This document shows, one piece after another, positions 8,932-18,308 of a DNA stretch of 18,615 bases. Both the position numbers and the translations under genes were made by a program. Every line of letters begins with the position of its first letter. Position 1 is the first letter of the stretch. The notes below the pieces were generated by a model that saw nothing but the letters and a program-made list of their open reading frames with translations, had not been told where the DNA came from and ran no database searches. The DNA is from Setaria digitata (taxonomy: Eukaryota; Nematoda; Chromadorea; Rhabditida; Setariidae), in NCBI GenBank assembly GCA_003640385.1, contig RCAB01000799.1:1-18615 (forward strand), read 5' to 3'.

Positions 8932-9200
8932 GGTCTCATCACTACCATACATATATTTTCGTAATTTCCTATTATAATAATGTTAGTACTAGTATTCTTT
9001 CTTATGGCTATTATCTCCCTTTCAATAGTTTCCTCGTTATCATTGTAATGCTTGCAGCAATGCTTATTATCATAACACTGATCATCACCAGTGATTGTTA
9101 TTATGTCTTCACTATTGTCATGATCTTTTTATTACGGAGGATTTCATCAAGGAAATTATCAACAAACGGATACAGTATTATGATATCACCTTTCCGACAG
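8932..9200 (+). CDS. Candidate exon of a multi-pass membrane protein
   Basis: This is the core of the longest open frame in the window, which is stop-free from 8823 to 9236 (about 137 codons). Strong acceptors TTCTTTCAG (ends 8880) and CGTTGTTTCAG (ends 8931) precede it, and CGACAG before GTACTC at 9201 could be a donor. The segment would encode about 89 residues with two or three hydrophobic spans (HTYIFVISYY; SFLVIIVMLAAMLIIITLII; YYVFTIVMIFLL). The last is followed by the basic stretch RRISSRKL, which would suit a cytoplasmic loop. No start codon is assigned because it would be an internal exon. If unspliced, the frame ends LYYLSTLFLN at TAA 9234. No family was recognised. Confidence 0.33.
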
Positions 9201-9491
9201 GTACTCTACTATTTATCCACTCTATTCTTAAACTAAAAATAGTATTAGAGTAAATCGAGAAAAAATAAATTCCGTTAATTTTATCGAACTTTATAATCTT
9301 ATCTTTTGTAACCAATTATCATCGCTATCGTTACTGACTAATCAACACTTATTTCCTTTCTTCTACCTTTCACAATTCTCTCTCTAAAGCTCATAACTCA
9401 CCTATTGTATTAAATTATTTCTCGTTTTTCTTTTGTTTTACATTGCTTGCTCTTTTATTTAGAACATTTCAATTTATATCTATCATAGGAG

Positions 9492-9541
9492 TTTTTTTTT
9501 TTTTCCTCCTCCCTCCCTCCCCCACCTTTTTTTTTTTTTTT
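9492..9541. repeat. 50-base pyrimidine tract with a C-rich core
   Basis: The plus strand is all T or C from 9492 to 9541 except one A at 9524. The core CCTCCTCCCTCCCTCCCCC reads on the minus strand as GGGGGAGGGAGGGAGGAGG. That has three runs of at least three G and further GG runs. The tract could form a triplex (H-DNA) or a two-tetrad quadruplex, and it is exceptional in such AT-rich DNA. Confidence 0.85.
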
Positions 9542-9855
9542 GCAAGGAAGGAGAGGTAGAAAGTATTACCAATAAAAAGAGTATGAAGGATGATGAAATT
9601 TTAAAGTAAGAGTTGATAAAATGGTGTTACTCTATGATTAATATGTATAGAAAATGGATCAAACTTTAATCATAGTTGAAAAGATATTTTTAGCAGCAAA
9701 AAAAAAAAAAAAAGAAAAAAGATCCAATTTGTTTAATGAAAAATTTAAACGTTTTGCAGAATGCCAAATTTAACAACATCTTGTCACCTTTATTTCATAA
9801 ATTAGCTAAATTTTTAACTTACTATATAAAAATTCCATTTTTCTTTTTTTTTTTT

Positions 9856-9879
9856 TTATTTATTTGTTTGTTTGTTTAT
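9856..9879. repeat. TTTA/TTTG tetranucleotide repeat
   Basis: About six TTTR units (TTTA TTTA then TTTG three times, then TTTA) follow a T run. Confidence 0.8.
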
Positions 9880-10085
9880 TGATAGCAATGATGATTGAGA
9901 GATAAGTAAGTGTTCAGCGAGGATAGCATGAAGTGTTTGCTTAGCAATAATATATATCATTTAGATGATTCGTTTCTTGCAAATGCTAAATGAATATAAC
10001 CTAACATTGTATACAACTTCGTTTGATACTATCGTTGTCAAGATTCAAGCTAGAAGACTATCAGTTAGTTGATCACCTCGAATGC

Positions 10086-10213
10086 TTGAGCATAATTTCT
10101 TTTCAAGATTGAAGATCGTTTATTTCTCAGTATAATGCAATCTAGAACATACAAAATATATTGTTGCACAATGGAATTTACAATCTTCTATCTTGAAAAG
10201 AAATTATGCTCAA
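10086..10213. ncRNA. Long foldback hairpin, 31-bp arms
   Basis: The left arm 10086-10116 begins TTGAGCATAATTTCTTTTCA. The right arm 10183-10213 is its reverse complement with one mismatch in 31 bases. The 66-base loop can pair further (TGCAA with TTGCA). Either strand would fold into a long hairpin. It could be a precursor of small RNAs, a foldback (MITE-like) element or a replication-derived inverted duplication. It resembles no microRNA family I know, and the loop is long for a microRNA precursor. Transcription is not shown. Confidence 0.45.
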
Positions 10214-10444
10214 AATATTCATTAAAAAATTAGTGTGAAATAAATTATTATAATGTCTAAAATAATTAGAATCTTTTTTTTTCAATTTCAAACATTTCGT
10301 CCATTCATAATGTTTAGATATGATAAATTTTAACACTTTCAAATGCTCTTTGATTCCCTTATTCTATAAACTTGATATTACCATAATTTTGATAGAGTGA
10401 GAGAAGTAAAAATGACTAATTTAAATGTTGTCATGAATGCAATT

Positions 10445-10497
10445 TGAAAAGATTGATAATGATGCTTCTTGGCATTTTTATGAATGTAATCTTTTCA
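10445..10497. ncRNA. Compact 53-nt hairpin, candidate small-RNA precursor
   Basis: Outer arms TGAAAAGATT (10445-10454) and AATCTTTTCA (10488-10497) pair perfectly. Inner arms ATAATGATGC (10456-10465) and GCATTTTTAT (10472-10481) pair with one mismatch and one G-U. The terminal loop is 6 bases (10466-10471), with a 1/6-base asymmetric bulge between the stems. The size suits a microRNA-like precursor, but short AT-rich hairpins are common by chance. It lies about 230 bases after the larger foldback. Confidence 0.3.
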
Positions 10498-11747
10498 CAT
10501 ATCTTTTTTTTTTTTTTTTTTGGGGTTAAATTCAAAAAAAATTAAATCAGATGTACAGCTGTTTGATCAGTTAAAGTTTATAAAATCATTTAAATTTCAC
10601 TGGTTAAAAAGAACTGAATTTGCAAAAACAAAATTGTATGAGAATCATATGCTTTGAGATATTTTATGAATTGCTGTATTGGATTATAACGGTTTTATTG
10701 TGCATCGTCACATGCAACTACAAATTTATAATTCTAAATCAACAATCTTTTTGTTTAAATAATGCTTAATTCTTTGTAAATTTTTCTTCAATTAATGCTG
10801 ACATTCATTCGTGTCCATAAAAATTTTTTAATGTTTCATTTCAAAATCTAATTTTACTTTCACTGTTTTAATTAAATTCTTATCAAGCTATAGCAGGCAT
10901 TTCTGAAAGGCAAATTTGTTAATGAAATAGTGTATGAAATTTAATGATTGGAAAAAATTTCTAAATGAACAGGAAAAAAAAGCCTTCAAATTCTTTTTAA
11001 CTTCATGCTGGATTCGAGATCAATCAAAAAGATAATTCCGATTACTTTTTTAATTTCTTTAAAACATTACCATATCTTTTCCCATTAATTATAACTATCT
11101 TTTATGGACAAGCAGCACACTGCACTATTTAACTGTCAAAAATTTTTGCTTTGTTTTTTTGATAGTTTTAAAACAAATCGAAAACTATTTCAAAATATTA
11201 ACTTTTCTCATAATTTACAAGTTTGTTTAAACAATTGCTCTATCACCAAAATTTGGCCCTATAACAAATCACTATTATATGGCCGAGGCTTAATTTATAA
11301 TTTTACCCTTCAGCTTCTGCTAAAACACATTCTTAATGTTTCAGTCATTTTCTCATTTTGACACTTCTTACTTTGCAAATAATTCTTATCTTTTTTTTTT
11401 TTCTTTTTTAAGTGCAACTGTTTGTTCGTTTTTTTGTTTTGCTTTCAATCACTGCTACAATTATCGCATAAAATTGTTTGTTTTTTTTTTTTTTTTAGCT
11501 TTCTCACTTTCCAACAAATGTTGTCCTCTTACTAGTATTAGACCGTTCTATCTTTCCCACTAACAATGCATTGTTTTCTCTTTCTGTTTTCTTGTTAAAT
11601 TATTAGTTCGGAATTTAGCAAAATTTTCACTGCTTCGAATTTTCTTCAGTGAAGGCTATTTAATTGCCTGTAATAAATCATTTTAAGAATGAAATTTTCA
11701 TCTTTTTTTGTCAATTTATTTAGTTAGAATTGTGTAATAAACAAAAA

Positions 11748-11906
11748 TTCTGTTAACGACATTACTAACTCCTAACGTGCGGTTTACGCCATCAATCAAA
11801 TTCCGCTAATGACACTACTAATCCTTAACGTGAATCTTACGTGACCAGTCAAGTGTCGTTAGTGACAACACTAGCTCTTTACACGAAATTTACGTGTTCA
11901 ATCAAT
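11748..11906. repeat. Three 53-bp tandem units with internal dyads
   Basis: Units start at 11748, 11801 and 11854 and are exactly 53 bases each. A truncated fourth may follow to about 11930. Shared blocks are a GTTAACGAC/GCTAATGAC/GTTAGTGAC start, an ACTA block, then TAACGTGCGGTTTACG, TAACGTGAATCTTACG or TACACGAAATTTACG, and a closing ATCAATCAA-like block. The middle block is a dyad (ACACG with CGTGT in unit 3; ACGT with ACGT in unit 2). Lengths are strictly kept although sequence has diverged. 53 is not a multiple of three, so this is not a coding repeat. The dyads could be protein-binding sites. Confidence 0.8.
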
Positions 11907-12035
11907 GGTTCGCTTCGTACTTTAACGATTACTTTTTTATCAATTCATTTATTTCTGTTTACCCTTCATAAGCTTTGATATTTTATTAAATTGCATAAAA
12001 CATCTCACGTCTTCTATTTCTCGTCCCCTACTGAT

Positions 12036-12129
12036 GTGATGAATCGACTGCTTTTGACTTTGAAGAAAATGAAATAATTTTTTTTTCTTCATTAATGAAA
12101 AAAAAAAATGCGAGTCGATCGCGAATCAC
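12036..12129. repeat. Compound inverted repeat
   Basis: Outer arms GTGAT (12036) and ATCAC (12125) enclose ATCGACT (12043) and AGTCGAT (12113). The centre has TTCATTAATGAA, itself a palindrome, flanked by T and A runs that also pair. The whole 94 bases can fold into a long imperfect stem. It may be a small foldback element or a regulatory dyad. Confidence 0.6.
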
Positions 12130-12365
12130 CCATAATGAATTTTCGTGAAATATTCGTCTAAAGGATTCAAAGTTGACGTCATCTGAAATGAACGCTTCTC
12201 GGAATCTGACTTTCGTTGCTTTTGTTGTTTGTTGTTGCTGTTGTTGTTGTTGTTGCTACTGTTGTTATTGTTGTTTGTGTTCTTACTACTGCTATTGTTA
12301 TTATTGGTGTTATTAAATGTGTAGTCGATGTTCTTGCACTCGTTCCTTTTTATTTTTGAAAATGT
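12126..12365 (-). CDS. Asn-rich open frame on the minus strand, candidate exon
   Basis: The minus frame is open from 12365 to TGA 12128-12126 (79 residues). It starts TFSKIKRNECKNIDYTF, passes an Asn/Ser-rich middle encoded by the GTT repeat, then KQQKQRKSDSEKRSFQMTST and LNPLDEYFTKIHYG. There is no ATG before the Asn tract, so it would need splicing from upstream. TTTCAG directly precedes an in-frame ATG at 12182-12180, so an alternative is a trans-spliced start giving MTSTLNPLDEYFTKIHYG. No domain was recognised. Simple repeats often stay open by chance, but the charged flanks are not repeat-derived. Confidence 0.25.
   Translation of the reverse strand, partial: TFSKIKRNECKNIDYTFNNTNNNNSSSKNTNNNNNSSNNNNNSNNKQQKQRKSDSEKRSFQMTSTLNPLDEYFTKIHYG
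12174..12181. promoter_or_regulatory. CRE-like palindrome TGACGTCA
   Basis: A perfect 8-base TGACGTCA, the consensus site of CREB/ATF-type bZIP factors, sits between the compound inverted repeat and the GTT repeat. Binding is inferred from the motif only. It also overlaps the minus-strand open frame. Confidence 0.35.
12223..12310. repeat. Imperfect GTT trinucleotide repeat
   Basis: About 88 bases of GTT units with scattered GCT, ACT, ATT and TTT variants. On the minus strand the matching AAC units read Asn in the frame that is open from 12365 to 12126. Confidence 0.9.
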
Positions 12366-13198
12366 TTAAATAAAAAAGCTACTGTCTGCTCTTTCTCCCA
12401 CCACTCAAATCATTTTTTCATCCTTGGCATCATTTTTGGTAATTTCTATATATATATATAACATATATAAATGACACAGTTATTAGTTAAAAACATTTGC
12501 TGCAAAAATGAAAAAATGTGCAATAGTTTTGTTTGAATTTTTAAAAAAATCGCAAAAAAAAAAAAGTGAAATAAAATTATATAAAGAAAATATAACTTGA
12601 AGAAAGGATTCTTAGAAAAATAATGTTCCGGAATATGAATGGTACCAGAATGTATTCCAAAAACTTAACAAAAGGAAATAAACTTATCGCGATAGAATTT
12701 CATTGGACAATTAGCAAGCTTAAATATCATTATAGGCAATTATTCCTGCAAAGACATATTATTGCCGTATGATTTTAGACTGTAATTTATTCCCGGTTTC
12801 GAAATTTCTAATTTCTTCGAATTCGCAATCATAAGTATTAATCATATTACTGAAATGAGCAACTTTCAAATTTTATCGAATTCCAAAAATTTGATTTTTA
12901 TTCGTTCACATAAACTATGTTTCTTTATTGAGGCGTTTTTTTCACGATAGTTATTGCAATAAATTGTCAATGTGATATAATAGTAAAAGAAGTGAAAATT
13001 GCATCAGTCAATAAAAATAAAATTAGCTTAAAAAAATTTTTTTTTCTTGCCAAATACACTGACTAAAAGTTAGTTATACAAAATAAAACTAAAATTTTAT
13101 CATTTGTTATCATTTGATTAAAAATAATAGTAATAATACTACACGGAATCAAGAATTATTTTTTAAATACAGCATTCTATATATTTTTAGTTTTATTT

Positions 13199-13224
13199 TT
13201 AGGTTCATTAGCAGAAAAATGTAA
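13199..13224. repeat. Direct repeat, copy 1 of 2
   Basis: TTAGGTTCATTAGCAGAAAA and the next six bases recur at 13332-13357 with two substitutions, 133 bases downstream. A TTAATTTGAA string also recurs between and near the copies. It suggests a small duplication. Confidence 0.65.
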
Positions 13225-13331
13225 CAAACATATTTATGTTAATTTGAAGATATTAATTTAGATGCCCAACAAAATTGTGCATTGTTTTAAAGAAAACAAA
13301 AATGCTAAGTTAATTTGAATTTAAAGTAAGA

Positions 13332-13357
13332 TTAGGTTCATTAGCCGAAAAATATAA
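13332..13357. repeat. Direct repeat, copy 2 of 2
   Basis: This near copy of 13199-13224 reads TTAGGTTCATTAGCCGAAAA at its start. Confidence 0.65.
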
Positions 13358-15178
13358 TAAAAGGTTAAAATTTTAAGGACAAAAAATGATCAAATTTTAT
13401 TTTAATGCTCAATATTTAAAACATTAACAATGTCTCTGTATATCTTCTACTCGAACTTATTTTTTTTTTTTTAATTTTCTTAATTATTCTTAAAAGCGTA
13501 AAAAAAAAAGAAACGTGGGCAAAATGATTCTGATAAATTTAAATGCTTGAAACTGAAATTTATCTTAACTTGGATTAAATCTACTTGTACTTGCTATAAA
13601 CCTATAATACGTTCGCTCATTTGGATCTAAAGTACGCTTAATTAACAATTAGTATAGAAATACGAAGTAAGCTTAATTTGAAAAAAAAAAAGAATTACTT
13701 ATTTAATGAATACTGCATCCAAAACACTTCTTTTTTTTTTTATCCAAGTAATTATTCACTGGTAAAGTCTGAAAATTATCATTTCTTAACATTTGACGAG
13801 GTATTTAATAATATGTATTTATGTGATTAACCTATCTTTCCCAAATACTTGACAAATATTACGAAACTGGTTGGTTTATTTCCAAAACATTTAAATGATA
13901 AAAGATACTTTCAATTTTTTTTTTTTTTTTTTTTTTCTTGTCGCTACTATTGAAATTTTCACTTCCCAGTTTTTCTTCATATTGCTTTTTCGTGCTACTG
14001 AATTTTTACGTAACGGTACTGAACAAAGTGCTATATTAATTTACTGGAAAATATAAAAAAATCCGTTAAAAAATATGTGATATAATTGTTAACGATAAAT
14101 GACAATTGTATTGGAAAGTGAGAATTTTTTGTCATAGTCGAAAAGTTGAAAAATTAAGAATGCTCATAAAACTGTTGGAAAAAAAAAATAACGCTTCATG
14201 GAATTATGGAAAAATCACGCTTAATCGATTTACCGGTTAAAATAATTAATAAATTATTTTTACATTACCCTCATTTTTATCTTTTTAGATTTGAAAAAAG
14301 AGAAAATATTTGTTATTAAAAACAAAAAAATAAAATTTAAAAATATTGCAAGTAACATTTTCTTTAAAAATGAAATTTAAAAATGTTTATTTACCTATAT
14401 CTTCAAAGTTGCTACAATTTGCCGCTGAATATCCCTTCTTGTTCCTTTTTTTCTCGGATTTCTCGTCATTTTCATTTCATACTTTCTCATCTTCCTTTCT
14501 TCTTTTTCTTTTTGCCCTTTTTTTTTTCATTCCAAATCAGTCAAAAAATTTGAAATCATAGATATATCAAAGTTACGCGGAACTTTCTATAATGCTATTT
14601 CCGATCAGTTTAACCTTTCTTATTTTCTTGCTGTTTTGAATGAAATGTTGTGACTCTAAAGTTAGTAAAATTACTAGGAATAGATGAGTTTTAATTTTTA
14701 AAGTTATAAATTTCTCAAAATTTTCTTTAAATTCTGATTAATGTTTTTTCCTCACAGTTTTTCAAAATTTTGAGTTTTTTATTCCTTAAGAAACAAAAAT
14801 GCAAAGTTTAAGTAATAATTGCTCATACAATAGTTGACTTTATCCACCGATAAGTTTTATTTGAATTTTTTTTTCTACTAAGAAATAATTGTTAAAAAAA
14901 TTTTCAAGTTCTATAGTAAACTATTTGCTTCATTAAACACTTTTGAAGTACGATCTTACGAGATGAAATCATCGAAAATTGAAGTAAATGTAATTTGCTG
15001 TTAGGTTCCCATTATAGCCATTTCACCATTATAAAAGCCTTGATTTTAGCAATTTTTTCTCCTTTTTTTTTGAACTATTATTTTATAAATTCACACTGAT
15101 CGGTCAGTTTTGCTTCAGATTATAAATTGTCATCTTCTTTTATTCTCGTTTCTAACTTGAAATTCGAATTAAACAATT

Positions 15179-15477
15179 ATGGATTTTGCTGCATATCGTT
15201 TGCTAAAGAAGATTTTTGACTACCAAATGCTTCGTTTAGCTCTGATTTTAAAAATTTTAGCTATTATTTCATGTTGAAACAATTGATTTCACGGTTAAAA
15301 TTTCGCAATAAAATTCTTCACAGGGAACTAAACACGTTTCACTCAAGTAGGAAAATTTTCGATTTGGTAAATATGTATTTTGTTTATCCTTATTTTTTGA
15401 AATTTAAGACAGTTTCAATATTATGCAGAGAATATCAGCAGATTTTGTGTGCATTAAACAAGTTTATTTGCAATTGA
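15179..15477 (+). CDS. Two overlapping short ORFs, possibly one frameshifted gene
   Basis: ATG 15179 gives 32 residues starting MDFAAYRLLKKIFDYQMLRL and ends at TGA 15275. ATG 15271 overlaps that stop (ATGTTGA) in the next frame and gives 68 residues starting MLKQLISRLKFRNKILHREL, later HSSRKIFDLVNMYFVYPYF, and ending NKFICN. The second half contains a possible 46-base intron (GTAAAT at 15367 to GACAG at 15412). The stretch has no long homopolymer and a fair mix of charged residues. No family was recognised. A single disrupted gene, a small spliced gene or chance are all possible. Confidence 0.18.
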
Positions 15478-15479
15478 TA

Positions 15480-16860
15480 GAATTATTACATTCCGGTTAT
15501 TTTCCTGAAAGAAATCTCGATTATTTTACTAAATAAAAATTTAATCTTGTCAGAAATTTTCCGCATTTAAAGTTATTGTTTGATAAACAGAAATCAGTGA
15601 TTTGTCGGAAAATAACAAATAAGTGAGAATTTTGGTTTTAATCGAATTATTATTGATAAATGAAAATTTAATTGATAATAATATCATATCTTTTTTTTGC
15701 TTCATTATTTTATTTTTTCTTGCTTTTCTTTCTCTTTTCCAACCAAATTGATTTTATGTCATTTGTAATTTTCAGTGATTGAAACTTTCATCTATAATCA
15801 GTAACAAAACAATAATGTCAATCATGCAGGAGACAGAGAGGGTAAAAATAAATGGTGAAATAGGATGTATAATCTGAAACTAATCCGTTTTTTTTTTTTT
15901 TTTTTTTTTTTTTTAACTTTTTGCTAGCTATTTTGTAACACTTTACTAGTTATTTTGCTGTCTCCTTCATTTCTTTTTTTTTTTTTTAATTTGAGGTTTC
16001 AATTCCAGTGGAAAAAAAACCATTTTTTCTTTTGCTCCAAGTAAGAAACATAATTTTGTGTAAATACCTTGAAAATTGATTTCTTTGCTATTTTAAAATT
16101 AATTTTTTCGATTTTTCTCTCTTCCATTTTTTCATTTTCTTTTTTTTTTCATTTTTTTTTTATTTTGCTTAATTTTCTGAAATACAGTCAAGATGGTACG
16201 ACATATCATTAATAACTGTGGTTTATCAGATACATTCAAGTATTTTTTTTGTGCAACAATTAGAAAATGTATAAAACTATCGTGGTATTATTTCGGGGTC
16301 AAAAGTTTATTAACAATTTTCAATCAATACAAATCAAAAAAAAAAACTATGGACGTGAAGTTTTGTTAATAAATCAATATGAATCAAACAAAAGAGAACA
16401 CCTGTAAAACTTTGTGAATAACTGAAATTGGAGTTAACTTAAAAAATTAGTATTAATTACAATTGCTACCTGTAAAACACCGTTATGAAATAAACTATTT
16501 GTCAAAAAGAAAAAATCTACATTTTCTTTCTTTCCTTTCAGTTTCTTTCCAAATATCTTTTATACAGTTCCATATTTCTATACCTTCCCTTCATTTTCTT
16601 CATTCATAAAAACTCTTCCTTAACTTCTTATCAACGTATTATCACTTCGTAATCTTTGGTGTCATTAAATGGTTTCTTAAATAACTACAGGAATTAAGCA
16701 GTCAATCACTGATATTTTCTTTCCTTTTTTTTTCGCCATAATTATTCTTATAATATAGCCGTGTAAATGTAGTTGAGAAAATAAACTGACGAAAAGTTTG
16801 ATTAACTTTCATTGATAAATAATTTAAAATCACTGGAGGAAAGGCAATGTATTAAACAAA
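15480..16860. other. AT-rich stretch, nothing coding seen
   Basis: It holds many T runs, including the longest in the window at 15888-15914 (27 T). No open frame, hairpin or repeat worth separate listing was found. Confidence 0.6.
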
Positions 16861-16905
16861 CTAACCAAATTTTGGTTAGTATATATATATATACTAACCA
16901 AAATT
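16861..16905. repeat. Perfect 38-bp palindrome plus a third arm
   Basis: CTAACCAAA (16861-16869) is followed by its reverse complement TTTGGTTAG (16871-16879), an AT run, and CTAACCAAA again (16893-16901). The section 16868-16905 (AATTTTGGTTAG, then a TA run, then CTAACCAAAATT) is a perfect 38-base palindrome and could extrude as a cruciform. A TA run follows immediately. Confidence 0.9.
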
Positions 16906-16965
16906 ATATATATATATATATATATATATTATAGATAGATTAGATAGACAGATAGATAGATATAA
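16906..16965. repeat. TA then GATA microsatellites
   Basis: A TA run of about 24 bases leads into imperfect GATA units (ATAGATAGATTAGATAGACA and so on). Confidence 0.9.
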
Positions 16966-17110
16966 ATATATGGATAGAGAGATAGCTTTATGTTTGTAAA
17001 TATAAAAAGACTTTTCATGAAAGCTAACCTGGCTTATCGCTCTACGAGAGTGGTGTGACGGCTAGCATTGTTAGACCAGTATTGAGGTATGACTATAGTA
17101 GTTGTTGAAA

Positions 17111-17180
17111 TGGATGAATGAATGAATGAATAGATGGATAGATAGATGGATGGATGGATGGATGGATGGATGGATGGATG
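17111..17180. repeat. GAAT to GGAT tetranucleotide microsatellite
   Basis: Imperfect TGAA and TAGA units pass into eight or more perfect GGAT units. On the minus strand this creates an apparent His-Pro-Ser-Ile repeat that is best read as an artefact. Confidence 0.95.
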
Positions 17181-17504
17181 TATTCCCGAAAGTAGTCATT
17201 ATTGGTTTGTTGGTTGGCTACAAAGCTGAACGGTGTGGAATTATTCGACTGCTTAATGAATGAATCGATGATAATGAAGGATACTTTGATGGTCAGCAGT
17301 TTTATTTTTGGAAATACTTTTGCTCGTCCAATAACTTTTTGTAATTTCATTTTTTTCTTTTCTCTCATTAACATTCTCTGCTAAAATTGTTTCAACTTTA
17401 ATTTATTTGTTCGCTATATTTTTCAAGCAAGATTTTTTTCCAAAAAAAAAAATGTGATAAAAATTAAAGAGCGCAAAAAATACCGTGAACATCAGCATCA
17501 ACAG

Positions 17505-18115
17505 TAAAAACAATTTTAATAATAAATAACAATAGCAAGTAACAAACAATATGTGGCAAATAATGAGTAATAAATAACTTATGATAAATAATAGACAGTA
17601 AATGGTGATAAATAGTAAATAACAAATAACAAATAATAGTAATGAATAACAGTAAATAATTAGTAAGCAATAAATAATAAATAACAAACAGTAAGTAATG
17701 GAATAGTAAAAAAGTGATAATAGTTAATAATAATAACAATAATGGTAATAACAATAGTGATAAAAATAATAATAATAAAACAAATAAACAAGAAATTATA
17801 AGTAAATTAATAATAATTAATGAATATTACTAAATAAATAATAATAGACAAACAAATAATAATGAATAAATATGTAATAATAAATAAATAATAACGAATA
17901 ATGCTAAATAATTATAAATAAATATAAACAATAATAAATAACAATAAACCATAAATAATGGTAAATAATAAGAGATACTAATAAATAACAAAAATAATAA
18001 CATATAATGGCAAATAATAATAGATTAACAATAAAAAGTAATCAATATTAAATGATAACAAAAAAATAATAATGATAATAAATAATAATAAAATAATAGT
18101 AATAATAATTTACTA
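17505..18115 (+). repeat. Degenerate AATAA-type low-complexity array
   Basis: About 600 bases are built from short variants such as AAATAAT, AAATAAC and AATAATA, with very few C or G and with A far above T on this strand. AATAAA, the polyadenylation signal string, occurs many times on the plus strand. Every plus frame is full of stops; on the minus strand the T-rich complement stays open as Leu/Ile/Tyr runs, which is a composition effect. Confidence 0.85.
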
Positions 18116-18270
18116 GAGCTATTCGTTACTGCAAGTCGCTAATACTAACATTGTCGTTGTCGTCGACATTAATCATTGTCAGTAAATATTGTTAATAACG
18201 ATTGATCGTCAGAACTCTATGAAGCATTTATATAATTGAAACAGGTTTTTCTTACATTTTTAAAAACGAA

Positions 18271-18308
18271 TTCATCATCACCATCAACAACATGTCATCA
18301 TCATCGAT
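18271..18308. repeat. CAT/CAA imperfect trinucleotide repeat
   Basis: Units of CAT, CAC and CAA occur, with ATG at 18292 inside. From this ATG a 41-residue frame (MSSSSMRNKFQEKCVENGEE and so on) runs to TGA 18415. The frame is polar and purine-rich and has no recognisable domain. Confidence 0.6.

Larger units (their letters stand above)
9240..11740. other. AT-rich stretch with repeats and hairpins only
   Basis: Apart from the pyrimidine tract, the TTTR repeat and the two hairpins listed separately, only short frames occur. The best is ATG 11104 to TGA 11359 (85 residues, beginning MDKQHTALFNCQKFLLCFF and later NNCSITKIWPYNKSLLYG). It has no recognisable domain or clear splice context and may be chance. 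Confidence 0.5.
12370..15170. other. Long AT-rich stretch with minor repeats
   Basis: No convincing gene. It contains a TA run near 12449-12472, a direct repeat pair (13199 and 13332), a small hairpin at 14239-14260 (AAAATAATT with AATTATTTT) and a 22-base T run. A 71-residue T-rich frame at 14346-14561 is mostly Phe, Ser and Leu and is best explained by composition. Confidence 0.6.

Noticed and set aside
17036..17095. GC-richer patch that might be a tRNA
   Set aside because: CTCT/GAGAG pairs, but no acceptor stem, anticodon arm or GGTTCGA-type T arm could be placed.
17093..17374. Minus-strand His-Pro-Ser-Ile repeat protein
   Set aside because: It is produced by the GGAT microsatellite; the flanks are not protein-like.
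17464..17754. Minus-strand frame of 96 residues, nearly all Leu, Ile, Tyr and Phe
   Set aside because: It is the complement of the AATAA-type array; openness follows from composition, and the overlapping second frame (17403-17687) is open for the same reason.
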